Origin: Rhizobiaceae bacterium
Lineage (GTDB): Bacteria > Pseudomonadota > Alphaproteobacteria > Rhizobiales > Rhizobiaceae
NCBI GenBank assembly: GCA_004299545.1
Contig: SCRB01000361.1
Span: 1 to 11,714 of the forward strand
Length of the DNA: 11,714 nucleotides
Direction: 5' to 3'
Below, piece after piece: positions 1 to 6,338 of the stretch. The translations under genes were made by a program, and so were the position numbers. The first letter of the stretch is position 1; each line of letters begins with the position of its first letter. The notes under the pieces are model-generated. The model saw nothing but the letters and a program-made list of their open reading frames with translations, made no database searches and was not told where the DNA came from.

Positions 1-65
1 CGGACCGCGCCGCCGATGCCGCGCAAGCTCCAGGGGCGTTTGGTCATTTTCGAACCGGCATCCAT
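1..65 (-). CDS. 5' end of an unidentified gene (partial), next gene in the sugar ABC operon
   Basis: An ATG at position 65 on the minus strand opens a frame that stays open to the window edge (about 21 codons). A GAGGG-like ribosome binding site lies 7 bases upstream, and a second in-frame ATG lies at 47. The visible residues read MDAGSKMTKRPWSLRGIGG, which is too short to assign. The gene begins 55 bp after the stop of the periplasmic binding protein, on the same strand. In RbsB/AlsB-type operons the next genes normally encode the ABC ATPase or the permease, so one of these is expected. The basic N-terminus would suit either, and this is inference from position. The rest of the gene is outside the window. 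Confidence 0.45.
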   Translation of the reverse strand, partial: MDAGSKMTKRPWSLRGIGGAV

Positions 66-87
66 GGACCGCCCTCAGCGAACGGGT

Positions 88-113
88 GCGGCGCAGTCGG
101 ACAGGCGCGCCGC
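88..113 (-). other. GC-rich intercistronic hairpin after the binding-protein gene
   Basis: Perfect 7-bp arms GCGGCGC (88-94) and GCGCCGC (107-113) enclose a 12-base loop, 8 bases past the stop codon of the binding-protein gene. No run of T follows on the minus strand, so it does not look like an intrinsic terminator. Such structures between a binding-protein gene and the membrane-component genes are known to protect the 3' end of the binding-protein mRNA, giving excess binding protein over transporter. That role here is inferred. Confidence 0.5.
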
Positions 114-120
114 ATCGCCG

Positions 121-1098
121 TCACTTGACATATTTCAGGTCGGGATCCGTTCCCGCTTTCAGGACGTCTGCCGTCAGAACAAGCGTCGGGACATAGATGA
201 AACTCTCCACCTTCTCGCCCGCCAGCACCTTCTTGACGTTCTTCACGGCTTCTATCCCTTCGAGATAGGGTAGCTGGGCGACGCTCGCGGTAAGGCGGCC
301 CGCCTTGATCGACTTGACGCCGTCCTTGGTGCCGTCGACGCCGATGACAGCGATCTTGCCGCCCTTGCCGGCCGCATAGACCGATTCGACGGCGCCCAGC
401 GCCATGGTGTCGTTGCAGGCGAAGATGGCGACGAGATCAGGATTGCGCTGCAGCGTGTCGTTGGTGATGTTGGCCGCCTTGTTGGCGTCCCAGTCGCCTG
501 GCAGCGAGGCGACGATCTTCAATCCCGGCGCGACCTTGGCGATCTCTTCCTTGAAGCCGTCGGCGCGTTTCTGGCCGGTGACGTTGCCAGCCAGTCCCTC
601 GATCACGAGCACCGGTCCCTTGGCATCCTTGCCGAGATGCTTCGCAAGGAAATCCGCCGCCTTGTGGCCGGCGGCGACGTTGTCGGAACCGATGCCGAAC
701 GCGATCTCGACGCCGGCCTTCTTGGTGATGGCGGGGTCGAGATTGGCGTCCAGATCGACGACCGGAATCTTCTTCTCGTTGGCGCTCTGCATGCAGGGCA
801 GCAGGTTGGTGGAATTGATCGCCGAGGCAATGAGCGCCTTGGGGCTGCGTTCGAGCATGGTGGTGCAGATATTGAGCTGCGTCTGCGCGTCCTGGTCGGA
901 CTTGGCGGCCTGCTGGAAGATGGTGACATCGGCCTCCTTGCCGCCCTCCGCGATCCCTTCCGCCATCGCGCCCCAGAAGGGGTTCGACAGGGTCTTCAGG
1001 ACCACGCCATAGGTCGGCTTGTCGGCTGCCGAGGCCAGCCCGGCGGATCCGGCAGCGAGCACCAGCGCCAGTGCAAATGTGATTGTCTTGCGTTTCAT
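121..1098 (-). CDS. Sugar ABC transporter periplasmic substrate-binding protein, AlsB/RbsB-like
   Basis: This 325-residue protein captures a sugar or polyol in the periplasm and delivers it to an ABC permease. Residues 1-24 form a Sec signal peptide (MKRK, hydrophobic core, LASA cleavage site). The mature protein has the type 1 periplasmic-binding fold (Peripla_BP_4). YGVVLKTLSNPFW near the mature N-terminus and NPDLVAIFACNDTMALG closely resemble the E. coli D-allose-binding protein AlsB. GWxNPxW-like pectin-type or lipoprotein features are absent. The start has a strong GGAGG site 8 bases upstream. The gene lies 39 bp downstream of the dehydrogenase gene, apparently in the same transcript, and the next gene starts 55 bp further on. 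The family is clear. The ligand is not: allose, ribose and a pentitol such as ribitol are all possible, the last suggested by the ribitol genes about 4.5 kb away. Confidence 0.9.
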   Translation of the reverse strand: MKRKTITFALALVLAAGSAGLASAADKPTYGVVLKTLSNPFWGAMAEGIAEGGKEADVTIFQQAAKSDQDAQTQLNICTTMLERSPKALIASAINSTNLLPCMQSANEKKIPVVDLDANLDPAITKKAGVEIAFGIGSDNVAAGHKAADFLAKHLGKDAKGPVLVIEGLAGNVTGQKRADGFKEEIAKVAPGLKIVASLPGDWDANKAANITNDTLQRNPDLVAIFACNDTMALGAVESVYAAGKGGKIAVIGVDGTKDGVKSIKAGRLTASVAQLPYLEGIEAVKNVKKVLAGEKVESFIYVPTLVLTADVLKAGTDPDLKYVK

Positions 1099-1137
1099 TT
1101 CTTTATCCTCCCAGTGATTTCCTTGAGTGGTTTCTCG

Positions 1138-2160
1138 CTACGAGATTTTGACCGCCTTCGAGCGGAGACGACCCGCAACCGCGGGGTCGGCGCGACGGCA
1201 GAGTTGCGGCGGCAGGCCGCGCGAGATCAGTTCCGCGTCGGCGACCGTCATGCGTCCAATTTCGTAGAAGGCATCGCGCGTGCCACCGGTTCGATGCGCC
1301 GAGAGAAGGAGGCCCGGCAAGCGCCGAACGGGGTCATCCTTGGCGACGGGTTCGTCCGGGAAGACATCGGTCGCGGCACGGATGTGTCCGCTCTCCACTG
1401 CCGCCAGAAAGGCTGGGAAATCGACCACGGCAGCGCGGCTCATGAGCAGCAGAGCGGAGCCTTGCGGCATCAGCGCAAATTCGCGTGCGCCCAGAAAGCC
1501 CTGATTTTCGGTCGTCACGCTGGCGAAGACGAAGACGACGCGCGAGCGACGGAGCAGGTCATCCAGCGATGCCGGTTCGGCATCATGTTTCCGTATAAGC
1601 TCGGCCGGCAGCCATGGATCGTGGACCATGACCGGGTTGCCGAACGGAGCGATCAGGCGCCGAAGCTCTCGCCCGAGATCACCGAAACCGATGATCCCGA
1701 CCGGAGCACCGGCAAAGCGAAACGTGTCCTTGTTGCCCTCCAGCCCGTAAGATTCTTCACCCGCACGGAATTTGCGGTCCGCTTCGGTAATGCCGCGCGC
1801 GAGGTCGATGGCCATTCCAAGCGCCGCTTCCGCGACCGGCGCCGCAAATGCGGAGGCCGGCGTCAGGACCCAGATGCCGCTTTCCTGGCAGGCCGCATAG
1901 TCGATGTTCGGCAGGAAATTGGTCTCGACGTTGAAGATCGCCTTGAGGTGCGGTGCCCGCTCGATCCGCTCGCGTGGCATCGCGGTCTGCCCGATGATGA
2001 ACCTTGTCTCGCCGAGATGGCGCTCGATCGTCTCGGCCGGCATAGGCCGGTCTTCCGATAGCACAAGATCGCCGAGGCGCTCGAGGCGCGCCCGCGTCGG
2101 CTTGTCCATGATCAGGTCCAGTGTCCGTGGCAACGGATCCACAATGACCAGATTGCTCAT
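1138..2160 (-). CDS. D-isomer-specific 2-hydroxyacid dehydrogenase family protein (NAD-dependent)
   Basis: This predicted cytoplasmic oxidoreductase (340 residues) would interconvert a 2-hydroxy acid and a 2-keto acid with NAD(H). The Rossmann motif GFGDLG is at residues 158-163, with an acidic residue (HDPW, about 181) at the end of the second strand that favours NAD over NADP. The family's catalytic triad is present: Arg in MSRAAVVD (~242), Glu in DVFPDEP (~270) and His in LSAHRTGG (~289). An upstream in-frame ATG at 2178 lacks a ribosome site. The ATG at 2160 has AGGAG six bases before it and gives the usual MSNLVIVDP-type N-terminus, so I chose it. It is the first gene of the operon with the binding protein, which suggests it acts on a derivative of the imported compound. 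The substrate cannot be read from the sequence. Confidence 0.86.
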   Translation of the reverse strand: MSNLVIVDPLPRTLDLIMDKPTRARLERLGDLVLSEDRPMPAETIERHLGETRFIIGQTAMPRERIERAPHLKAIFNVETNFLPNIDYAACQESGIWVLTPASAFAAPVAEAALGMAIDLARGITEADRKFRAGEESYGLEGNKDTFRFAGAPVGIIGFGDLGRELRRLIAPFGNPVMVHDPWLPAELIRKHDAEPASLDDLLRRSRVVFVFASVTTENQGFLGAREFALMPQGSALLLMSRAAVVDFPAFLAAVESGHIRAATDVFPDEPVAKDDPVRRLPGLLLSAHRTGGTRDAFYEIGRMTVADAELISRGLPPQLCRRADPAVAGRLRSKAVKIS

Positions 2161-2178
2161 GATCTTCTCCTGCTTCAA

Positions 2179-2207
2179 TGGGTAAATCGGTTTATATCCG
2201 GGGTCAA
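2179..2207 (-). promoter_or_regulatory. Candidate promoter of the dehydrogenase/binding-protein operon
   Basis: On the minus strand TTGACC (2202-2207) and TACCCA (2179-2184) are 17 bases apart. A better-looking -10, TATAAA (2191-2196), is also present but lacks a well-placed -35. Either arrangement puts the start of transcription just ahead of the ATG at 2160, and both overlap the palindrome at 2183-2194. This AT-rich patch is the only promoter-like stretch between this operon and the channel gene upstream. Confidence 0.4.
2183..2194. promoter_or_regulatory. Palindromic operator candidate, LacI/GalR style
   Basis: TAAATCGGTTTA is a 12-bp inverted repeat with a central CG and a single mismatched pair (T/G). 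CG-centred palindromes of this size are typical sites of LacI/GalR-family repressors. It overlaps the candidate core promoter, where a bound repressor would block RNA polymerase. No LacI-family gene is in the window. The palindrome is seen; the regulator family is inferred. Confidence 0.5.
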
Positions 2208-2280
2208 TCGCACGACTGTCGATAGCCTCGGCACGATCGCGAGACCGGCGAGGTGTCGGGAGGGCCCTTCCGAAGGCGGC

Positions 2281-2979
2281 TCAATCCGTTCCGCTGAAAA
2301 CCGTTTCCGACCGGCCGGGGAACCAGTAATAGGCGATCAACGCCACGTAGAGAAAAATCGCCAGGATGGGGTATTTCAACGATATGAGGGTGGCAACGAG
2401 GTAGCAGGCGGGCCCGATCGCAAATCGGACGCTTATAAGCGTGAGATGCCGCCTGACGCGGGGCAGATCGTTTCCCGCTCGCGATCGTCCCAGTTCGTAA
2501 AGCCAGAGCGCATTGAAGAAGATGCCGCCGACGGTGAGAACCAGGCCATAGAGAAACGCCGCTTCGGAAAGGCCGCTGTCGGTCGAGATCGCCTCGGCGA
2601 GGAGGGCGGTCGGGAACGGCAGGAACGCCACGTCGGCGAAGAGCAACATGCTCAGGAAAATCGTCAGGCGATTAGCGTCGCCCATATGCAGGAGCATGGC
2701 GCGATAATTGGCCCAGATAAGCCCGATCAGAAGGCAACTGATGGAATAGGCGAGGAGCCTCGGCCATATTCCGAGCAGGAAGGTGTCCAGGTGGTCGAGA
2801 CTTGCCGGCGGGTGGAAATCGAGGACGAGCAGCGTGAACGCAATGGAAAAGACCCCGTCGGCGAAACCTTCCGTTCGCGTGCCTTTCCGGGAGAAATCGC
2901 CTCTGGGACCGCCGTTTTCGCCTTTCACCGTCATGACCTTCGTGCTCGTGTTGGCAAGCTGACCGGCCATATTCTGCAT
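2281..2979 (-). CDS. TMEM175-family (DUF1211) potassium channel protein
   Basis: This 232-residue integral membrane protein carries the family hallmark RTEGFADGVFSIAFTLLVLD at about residues 35-54, a variant of the FSDGVFAI motif of TMEM175 channels. About six hydrophobic helices follow (for example LLAYSISCLLIGLIW, LTIFLSMLLFADVAF, YPILAIFLYVALIAYYW), matching the single six-helix repeat of bacterial members, which form tetramers. Family members pass K+ across the membrane. The start is uncertain: the ATG at 2979 has no clear ribosome site, and the in-frame ATG at 2934 would give a shorter N-terminus. It lies 94 bp downstream of the EamA gene on the same strand, so co-transcription is possible. 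No link to sugar metabolism is evident. Confidence 0.85.
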   Translation of the reverse strand: MQNMAGQLANTSTKVMTVKGENGGPRGDFSRKGTRTEGFADGVFSIAFTLLVLDFHPPASLDHLDTFLLGIWPRLLAYSISCLLIGLIWANYRAMLLHMGDANRLTIFLSMLLFADVAFLPFPTALLAEAISTDSGLSEAAFLYGLVLTVGGIFFNALWLYELGRSRAGNDLPRVRRHLTLISVRFAIGPACYLVATLISLKYPILAIFLYVALIAYYWFPGRSETVFSGTD

Positions 2980-3073
2980 GCCGTCGGGCGGCGAACAAGT
3001 TCGGCGTTACCGGAATTCCTCCCGCGGCCGACCGCTGACAGTATCAGGATGTGCGGCGTCGGTGCGGTGCCGA

Positions 3074-3934
3074 TCAGGCGAAACGCCTGGCGAAGGCGAC
3101 GCAAATGACGACGATCCCCGTCGCGGCGATCATGGTCCAGAGGATCGGCTCGCCCAGAAGCACGCCGGCGAGCGCGAGGCCGAGGAAAGGCTGAAGCAGT
3201 TGCAACTGGCCGACGCTCGCCGTTCCGCCCAGCGCGAGACCGCGATACCAGAAGATGAAGCCGACGAGCATGCTGAACACGGAAACATAGGCCAGCCCGA
3301 CCCAGGAGGGCATGCCGATTCCTGTCCACGAGACGGGAATCGTCGCGAACGCCAATATGGCCATGAGCGGCAATGCCAGGAGAAGTGCCCAGGAAATGAC
3401 CTGCCAGCCGCCGAGCGTGCGGGAGAGTTTCGCGCCCTCCGCATAGCCCAGGCCGCACAAGATAATCGCGGCGGTCATCAGGAGGTCGCCTGAGAGCGAT
3501 GCCTTGCCGCCGTTCGAAAGCGCGAAACCGGCGACCGTCGCGCTGCCGAGGATCGAAAACAGCCAGAAGAGCGGCTTCGGCCTTTCACCGCCGCGCAGGA
3601 CGCCGAAGGCGGCGGTCGCAAGCGGCAGGAGGCCGACGAAGACGATGGAATGGGCAGCCGTTATGTGTTGCAGCGCCAGCGCCGTCAGGAGCGGAAAGCC
3701 GATCACCACGCCCAGAGCGACAATCGCAAGGGAGCCGAGCGCGCGCCGTTCCGGCCGGGCCTGGCGCCCGACCGTGAGGAGTGCGGCGCCGAGCAGGGCG
3801 GCAATGACGGCCCGCGCCGAGGTCAGGAACAACGGCGAGAAGCCGGCGACCGCCACCCGCGTCGCGGGGAGCGATCCGCTGAAGATGATCACGCCGAGAA
3901 GGCCGCTGCCCAATCCGTTCCTGCCGTCGCTCAT
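3074..3934 (-). CDS. EamA/DMT-superfamily transporter (RhaT-like permease)
   Basis: This 286-residue inner-membrane protein has about ten hydrophobic helices arranged as two EamA repeats. The second repeat carries the typical YRGLALGGTASVGQLQLLQP and VLLGEPI stretches before the last helices. Such proteins usually export metabolites or amino acids. The longest frame starts at 4036, but the 34 extra residues are not membrane-like and would overlap the divergent regulator. I chose the ATG at 3934 (MSDGRNGLG), which has a GAGGG site close upstream and leads directly into the first helix. It is divergent from the MocR regulator across ~107 bp, an arrangement in which the regulator commonly controls both genes. 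The substrate is unknown. Confidence 0.87.
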   Translation of the reverse strand: MSDGRNGLGSGLLGVIIFSGSLPATRVAVAGFSPLFLTSARAVIAALLGAALLTVGRQARPERRALGSLAIVALGVVIGFPLLTALALQHITAAHSIVFVGLLPLATAAFGVLRGGERPKPLFWLFSILGSATVAGFALSNGGKASLSGDLLMTAAIILCGLGYAEGAKLSRTLGGWQVISWALLLALPLMAILAFATIPVSWTGIGMPSWVGLAYVSVFSMLVGFIFWYRGLALGGTASVGQLQLLQPFLGLALAGVLLGEPILWTMIAATGIVVICVAFARRFA

Positions 3935-3964
3935 GCGCCCTCGCTTTCCGGAGGCTATCCTGAG

Positions 3965-3994
3965 CCATAAGCATGCTGGCAAAAACAGCGACAA
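3965..3994 (-). promoter_or_regulatory. Candidate promoter of the EamA gene
   Basis: On the minus strand TTGTCG (3989-3994) and TTATGG (3965-3970) are separated by 18 bases, and the ATG follows about 30 bases downstream of the -10. The hexamers are only partly consensus. The site interleaves with the candidate promoter for the divergent regulator gene, so the two promoters would compete or be controlled together. Confidence 0.35.
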
Positions 3995-4023
3995 TTCGGT
4001 ACGATTCCCACGAACTGTATCGT
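3976..4023 (+). promoter_or_regulatory. Candidate promoter and inverted repeat upstream of the MocR gene
   Basis: CTGGCA (3976-3981) and TACGAT (4000-4005) are 18 bases apart and would start transcription near 4012, leaving a short leader before the TTG at 4042. An inverted repeat ACGAT (4001-4005) / ATCGT (4019-4023) spans the -10 and start point, where autorepression would act. A GATTC site (4003-4007), the type methylated by CcrM in alphaproteobacteria, overlaps it. All assignments are by eye. Confidence 0.33.
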
Positions 4024-4041
4024 TACGGAGAGGCATACACT

Positions 4042-5475
4042 TTGGACGAACGGGTGGGGAAAAAAGGCGGCCGTCGCGGCATGCGCACGATCGAGATCAT
4101 GGACGCGATCCGGGCGCGGGTGGCGAGCCGCGCCCTGGCGGCGGGCGATCGCCTTCCCTCGATCCGCCGTTTCGCGGCGACGATGGGTGTTTCGCCTTCG
4201 ACCGTTGTCGAGGCCTATGACCGCCTTGCGGCCCAAGGTCTCATCCGTGCCCGGCAGGGCTCGGGATTCTATGTATCGCCATCGGCGATGCCGCCGCTTG
4301 CCCTGGCACAGGCGGAACCGCGTCTCGACCGCGAGGTCGATCCCTTCTGGGTATCGCGCCAGTCTCTCGATGCCGGGGCCGCGACCTTGAAGCCCGGCTG
4401 CGGCTGGCTTCCGGCGGACTGGATGCCCGACGCGGCACTCAGGAAAGCTTTCCGCACCCTTGCGCGGGCGGACGGGAGCGTGCTTGCCGACTATGGCAGC
4501 ACGCGTGGTTCGCCCACGCTTCGCCGGCTTCTGCTGGCCCGTTTCGCCGAAGACGGTATCGAAGCTTCGGCCGATCAGATCATGCTCACCGCCTCCGGCA
4601 CGCAAGCGGTCGACCTTGTCTGCCGCTTTCTCCTGCGCCCCGGCGATACCGTCCTCGTGGACGATCCGTGCTATTTTAATTTCCGGGCGCTGCTCAGGGC
4701 GCATCAGGCCGCAATCGTTGCCGTGCCTTATACGCCGTCGGGCCCCGATCTTGCCCGCTTCGAGGAAGTGCTCGCCGGGCGGCGGCCGCGGCTCTACATC
4801 ACCAATTCGGCCTTGCACAATCCGACCGGCGCGACGCTTTCGCTCCAGACGGCGCATCGGTTGCTGGCGCTCGCGGCCGCTCATGACCTGGCAATCGTCG
4901 AGGACGACATCTTCGCGGATTTCGAGCCGGAGCCGTCGCCGCGTCTCGCCGCACTTGACGGGCTCAACCGGGTCATCCGCGTCGGCAGTTTTTCGAAAAC
5001 CCTATCCGCATCGGTCCGCTGCGGCTATATCGCGGGACGACGCGATTGGGTGGAGGATCTCGTCGATCTTCAGGTAGCGACGAGTTTCGGCGGCGCGAGC
5101 CCGGCGGTGACGCATGTGATCGCCGACCTCTTATCCGGCGGCTTCTATCGCAAGCATATGGACGAGTTGCGACGCAGGCTCTCGCGGGCGCGGCGGGAAA
5201 CAGCGGAGAAGCTGAAATCTCTCGGGATCGTCCCCTGGCTCATGCCGCGCGGCGGCTTCTATCTCTGGTGCCGCATTCCCGACGGAAGCGATTCGGCGGT
5301 TCTGGCCAGAACCGCACTTGCCGAAGGCGTTGTTCTCGCTCCGGGCAATGTCTTCAGCCCGTCGCAGACAGCTTCCTCTTTTCTTCGTTTCAATGTGGCG
5401 CAATGCGGCGATAGCCGCGTCTGGGATGTCATGCGCCATATAATTGAGGCAGGATCCGCCGGCCCTCAGACGTGA
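4042..5475 (+). CDS. MocR-type transcriptional regulator (GntR wHTH fused to aminotransferase-like PLP domain)
   Basis: This is a DNA-binding regulator that probably senses an amine or amino acid through a PLP-binding domain. Residues ~17-77 form a GntR winged helix ([22 protein letters not shown], then [13 protein letters not shown]). The remainder is a class I aminotransferase fold, with HNPTG (~259-263), EDD (~287-289, the PLP ring aspartate), the PLP lysine in SFSKTLS (~319), the phosphate-binding Arg in SVRCGYI, and FLRFNVAQC near the end. The ATG at 3973 lies in the presumed promoter. The TTG at 4042 has GGAGAGG eight bases upstream and gives 477 residues, normal for the family; an ATG at 4081 is also possible. 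It is divergent from the EamA transporter, which is its most likely target. The ribitol genes 107 bp downstream, on the same strand, could also be affected. Confidence 0.88.
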   Translation: MDERVGKKGGRRGMRTIEIMDAIRARVASRALAAGDRLPSIRRFAATMGVSPSTVVEAYDRLAAQGLIRARQGSGFYVSPSAMPPLALAQAEPRLDREVDPFWVSRQSLDAGAATLKPGCGWLPADWMPDAALRKAFRTLARADGSVLADYGSTRGSPTLRRLLLARFAEDGIEASADQIMLTASGTQAVDLVCRFLLRPGDTVLVDDPCYFNFRALLRAHQAAIVAVPYTPSGPDLARFEEVLAGRRPRLYITNSALHNPTGATLSLQTAHRLLALAAAHDLAIVEDDIFADFEPEPSPRLAALDGLNRVIRVGSFSKTLSASVRCGYIAGRRDWVEDLVDLQVATSFGGASPAVTHVIADLLSGGFYRKHMDELRRRLSRARRETAEKLKSLGIVPWLMPRGGFYLWCRIPDGSDSAVLARTALAEGVVLAPGNVFSPSQTASSFLRFNVAQCGDSRVWDVMRHIIEAGSAGPQT

Positions 5476-5553
5476 GGCCAGTGTGGACCGAAAAAGTATC
5501 GGCCTGCGATCCTGAACGTGGTGGCGCGAATGGCCGGGAACCGCTACCAATGC

Positions 5554-5568
5554 TTGAACCCGTTTCAA
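5554..5568. promoter_or_regulatory. Inverted repeat upstream of the ribitol dehydrogenase gene
   Basis: TTGAA (5554-5558) and TTCAA (5564-5568) are perfect arms around CCCGT, ending 14 bases before the chosen ATG. The site resembles repressor operators of the LacI type but has an odd spacing. I could not find a convincing -35/-10 pair in the 107 bp after the MocR stop, so this is the only regulatory-looking element there. It differs from the palindrome at 2183-2194, so shared control is not shown. Confidence 0.35.
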
Positions 5569-5582
5569 TGAAAGAGAAAGCC

Positions 5583-6311
5583 ATGGATCAGCAACTCCAG
5601 GGAAAAGTCGCGGCCATTACCGGCGCCGCGTCCGGCATCGGTCTCGCCTGCGCCAAAACGCTGATCGGAGCCGGCGCGCGCGTGGTGCTGGTCGACCGAT
5701 CCGAGGATGGGCTCGAAAAAGCCTGCGCCGACCTCGGCAAAAGCGCCATTCCGCTGCGCATCGATCTCACCGATCCGAAAAGCGTGGCGACGATGCTGCC
5801 GCGGATCCTGGAAAAGACCGGTCATCTGGACATCTTCCACGGCAATGCCGGTTCCTATGTGGGGGGCGAACTGATCGACGGCGATCCCGACCAGTGGGAC
5901 CGGATGCTCAATCTCAACATCAACGCGCTGTTCCGCTCGGTCCACGCGGTATTGCCGCATATGGTCGAGCGCAAGACGGGCGACATCATCATCACCAGTT
6001 CGATCGCCGGGCTGGTGCCGGTTGTCTGGGAGCCGATCTATACGGCGTCCAAGCACGCTGTGCATGCCTTCGTGCATACTGTCCGCCGCCAGGTTGCGAA
6101 ACACGGGCTGAGGGTAGGGGCCGTTGCGCCGGGGCCGGTGGTGACGGCCCTCATCGCCGACTGGCCGAAGGAGAAACTGGAAGAGGAAATGGCCGCAGGC
6201 GGCCTGATCGAGCCGGGCGAAGTGGCCGAGGCGGTGCTCTTTATGCTCACCAGACCGCGCAACGTCACCATCCGCGATCTCGTTATCCTTCCGCAGAGCA
6301 ACGATCTGTGA
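5583..6311 (+). CDS. rbtD: Ribitol 2-dehydrogenase (SDR family)
   Basis: It oxidises ribitol to D-ribulose with NAD+ in the cytoplasm, the first step of ribitol breakdown. This 242-residue classical short-chain dehydrogenase has TGAASGIG (13-20) for the cofactor, Asp38 at the end of the second strand (NAD preference), NAG (88-90), catalytic Ser140, and YTASK with Tyr153 and Lys157. Long stretches match the Klebsiella enzyme as I recall it, including [14 protein letters not shown], GDPDxWDRxLxLNINA, RRQVAxxGxRVGAV and the C-terminal DLVILPxSxDL. This makes the assignment much firmer than SDR alone. In-frame ATGs at 5472, 5550 and 5568 exist, but 5583 has a purine-rich AAGAGAAAG upstream and matches the family N-terminus. 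The kinase gene begins 27 bp after its stop, so the two form an operon. Confidence 0.92.
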   Translation: MDQQLQGKVAAITGAASGIGLACAKTLIGAGARVVLVDRSEDGLEKACADLGKSAIPLRIDLTDPKSVATMLPRILEKTGHLDIFHGNAGSYVGGELIDGDPDQWDRMLNLNINALFRSVHAVLPHMVERKTGDIIITSSIAGLVPVVWEPIYTASKHAVHAFVHTVRRQVAKHGLRVGAVAPGPVVTALIADWPKEKLEEEMAAGGLIEPGEVAEAVLFMLTRPRNVTIRDLVILPQSNDL

Positions 6312-6338
6312 AATCCGAGCTGGACCAGCGAAAGGGAA

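Noticed and set aside
637..2061. 474-codon plus-strand open frame opposite the binding-protein and dehydrogenase genes
   Set aside because: Arg/Gly-rich with no recognisable motif, it overlaps two clear families on the other strand. It is a typical shadow frame in GC-rich DNA.
2258..2277. Inverted-repeat-like GC stretch after the TMEM175 gene (CCTTC/GAAGG and GGGCCC) as a terminator
   Set aside because: The stem is short with a tiny loop, and no T run follows on the minus strand.
2293..2304. GAAAACCGTTTC as another copy of the LacI-type operator
   Set aside because: Inside the 3' coding part of the TMEM175 gene, with a poorly symmetrical centre; probably chance.
3955..4884. 309-codon minus-strand frame opposite the MocR gene
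   Set aside because: Arg-rich with no family signal, and the opposite strand encodes a complete GntR-aminotransferase protein.
5463..5477. CCTCA/TGAGG hairpin over the MocR stop codon as an intrinsic terminator
   Set aside because: The stem is only about 5-7 bp and no T run follows on the plus strand.
5583..6311. Calling the SDR a sorbitol dehydrogenase or a generic 3-oxoacyl reductase
   Set aside because: Its extended likeness to Klebsiella ribitol dehydrogenase and the adjacent D-ribulokinase gene favour ribitol 2-dehydrogenase.
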